This document shows, in pieces, positions 33,299 to 33,518 of a stretch of DNA of 33,518 nt. The notes under the pieces were generated by a model. The model was not told the DNA's origin. It made no database searches and saw only the letters and a list, made by a program, of their open reading frames with translations. The position numbers were made by a program, and so were the translations under genes. Source of the stretch: a virus; IMG/VR virus record IMGVR_UViG_3300047480_000629, positions 1-33,518 of that record; one strand, 5' to 3'. The stretch's first letter is position 1. Every line of letters begins with the position of its first letter.

Positions 33299-33374
33299 AC
33301 GTGGAGGATAGGTTGTCCTTCGCCCATAGCATGAGGATGAGGACGATGAGTAATAGTATTAAGACGATGTACAT
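33273..33374 (-). CDS. Small membrane peptide (33 aa)
   Basis: AGGA stands 8 nt before ATG 33374. The product is one long Leu/Ile helix (MYIVLILLLIVLILMLW) followed by an acidic tail (YDDEDDHN). It overlaps the zinc-ribbon gene before it by 16 nt and the lipoprotein gene after it. Function unknown; such N-terminal anchors with acidic tails are common in phage early regions. Confidence 0.6.
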   Translation of the reverse strand: MYIVLILLLIVLILMLWAKDNLSSTYDDEDDHN

Positions 33375-33518
33375 GTGATTGGTCCTAGTCCGGTTGGGCA
33401 CCTTGGGTGTGGGCACACATAACCAAGCATCTTATCAACTTGTAGCCCGCACTGTGTGCAAGTTGGGTTGTAGGGTGGGTAGGGCGATGGCATGGGGTAC
33501 GGCATCGATGGTGGTGAC
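33359..33518 (-). CDS. Zinc-ribbon-like small protein (start possibly beyond right edge)
   Basis: The frame is open from the right edge to TAA at 33359-33361. An ATG at 33505 would give 48 residues; three more codons remain open upstream, so the true start may lie outside. A Pro/Tyr-rich N-terminus is followed by CTQCGLQVDKMLGYVCPHPR and CPTGLGPITC: CxxC, then CxxxxC, then C, a compact zinc-binding pattern often seen in phage small proteins with 'GYVC..P.CP.GLGP..C'. Function is unknown. Confidence 0.75.
   Translation of the reverse strand, partial: SPPSMPYPMPSPYPPYNPTCTQCGLQVDKMLGYVCPHPRCPTGLGPITCTSS

Noticed and set aside
1-33518. tRNA genes, CRISPR arrays, integrase or insertion sequences
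   Set aside because: None found by eye on either strand; the repeats at 30.7-30.9 kb lack the regular spacing of a CRISPR array.

Overview
The window is a stretch of a T4-like tailed phage (myovirus) genome. It carries an almost complete set of T4-type baseplate and tail genes recognisable by sequence and order (gp48, gp53, gp27-like, gp5, gp25, gp6, gp7-like, gp8, then gp4, a gp19/gp54-like tube protein, gp26/gp51 and a gp29-like tape measure). The DUF4815 giant structural protein, the very short gp7 and a free-standing GH19 lysozyme in the gp5 neighbourhood point to the marine or environmental T4-like phages (cyanophage/pelagiphage type) rather than the enteric ones. The host cannot be named from the sequence. 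No tRNA, CRISPR array, integrase or insertion sequence was seen.

Layout. (a) About 1-25354, minus strand, AT-rich: one long late transcription unit read right to left: gp48, gp53, gp27-like hub, gp5, GH19 lysozyme, gp25, gp6, gp7-like, gp8, a 2121-residue DUF4815 protein, a small coiled-coil protein, an S74-chaperone fiber, then an unusual maturation-like cassette (2503-7553), then a cupin, two small structural proteins and a glycine-rich fiber that runs off the left edge. (b) 25395-30680, plus strand: gp4, a conserved T4-like protein, a tube protein, gp26 with a -1 frameshift extension resembling gp51, the tape measure, and three small genes, ending in a strong terminator at 30706-30734. (c) 30735-30945: convergent intergenic region with repeats and a large hairpin. 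(d) 30946-33518, minus strand, more GC-rich: overlapping small early-type genes (membrane peptides, a lipoprotein, a zinc-ribbon protein) and an AAA ATPase.

The most notable element is the cassette at 2503-7553. A virion-type protein whose C-terminal half holds 19 cysteines, including an alternating Cys-Ala run, is followed directly by a radical SAM enzyme with a complete seven-cysteine SPASM domain, an internally duplicated protein, two tandem paralogues, and an asparagine-synthetase-like ATP-pyrophosphatase without a glutaminase domain. All are translationally coupled and sit between fiber genes. This is the gene logic of a RiPP pathway (precursor, radical SAM maturase, amide-forming synthetase), here apparently directed at a tail or virion protein; the function is inferred.

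A second notable point is a canonical slippery heptamer T TTT TTC at the end of gp26, immediately before the tape measure gene. It would fuse gp26 to a 65-residue gp51-like tail, the same arrangement as the G/GT tail-assembly chaperones of other tailed phages. The gp27-like hub gene is split by a frame disruption near 23600 that looks like an indel rather than a programmed site.
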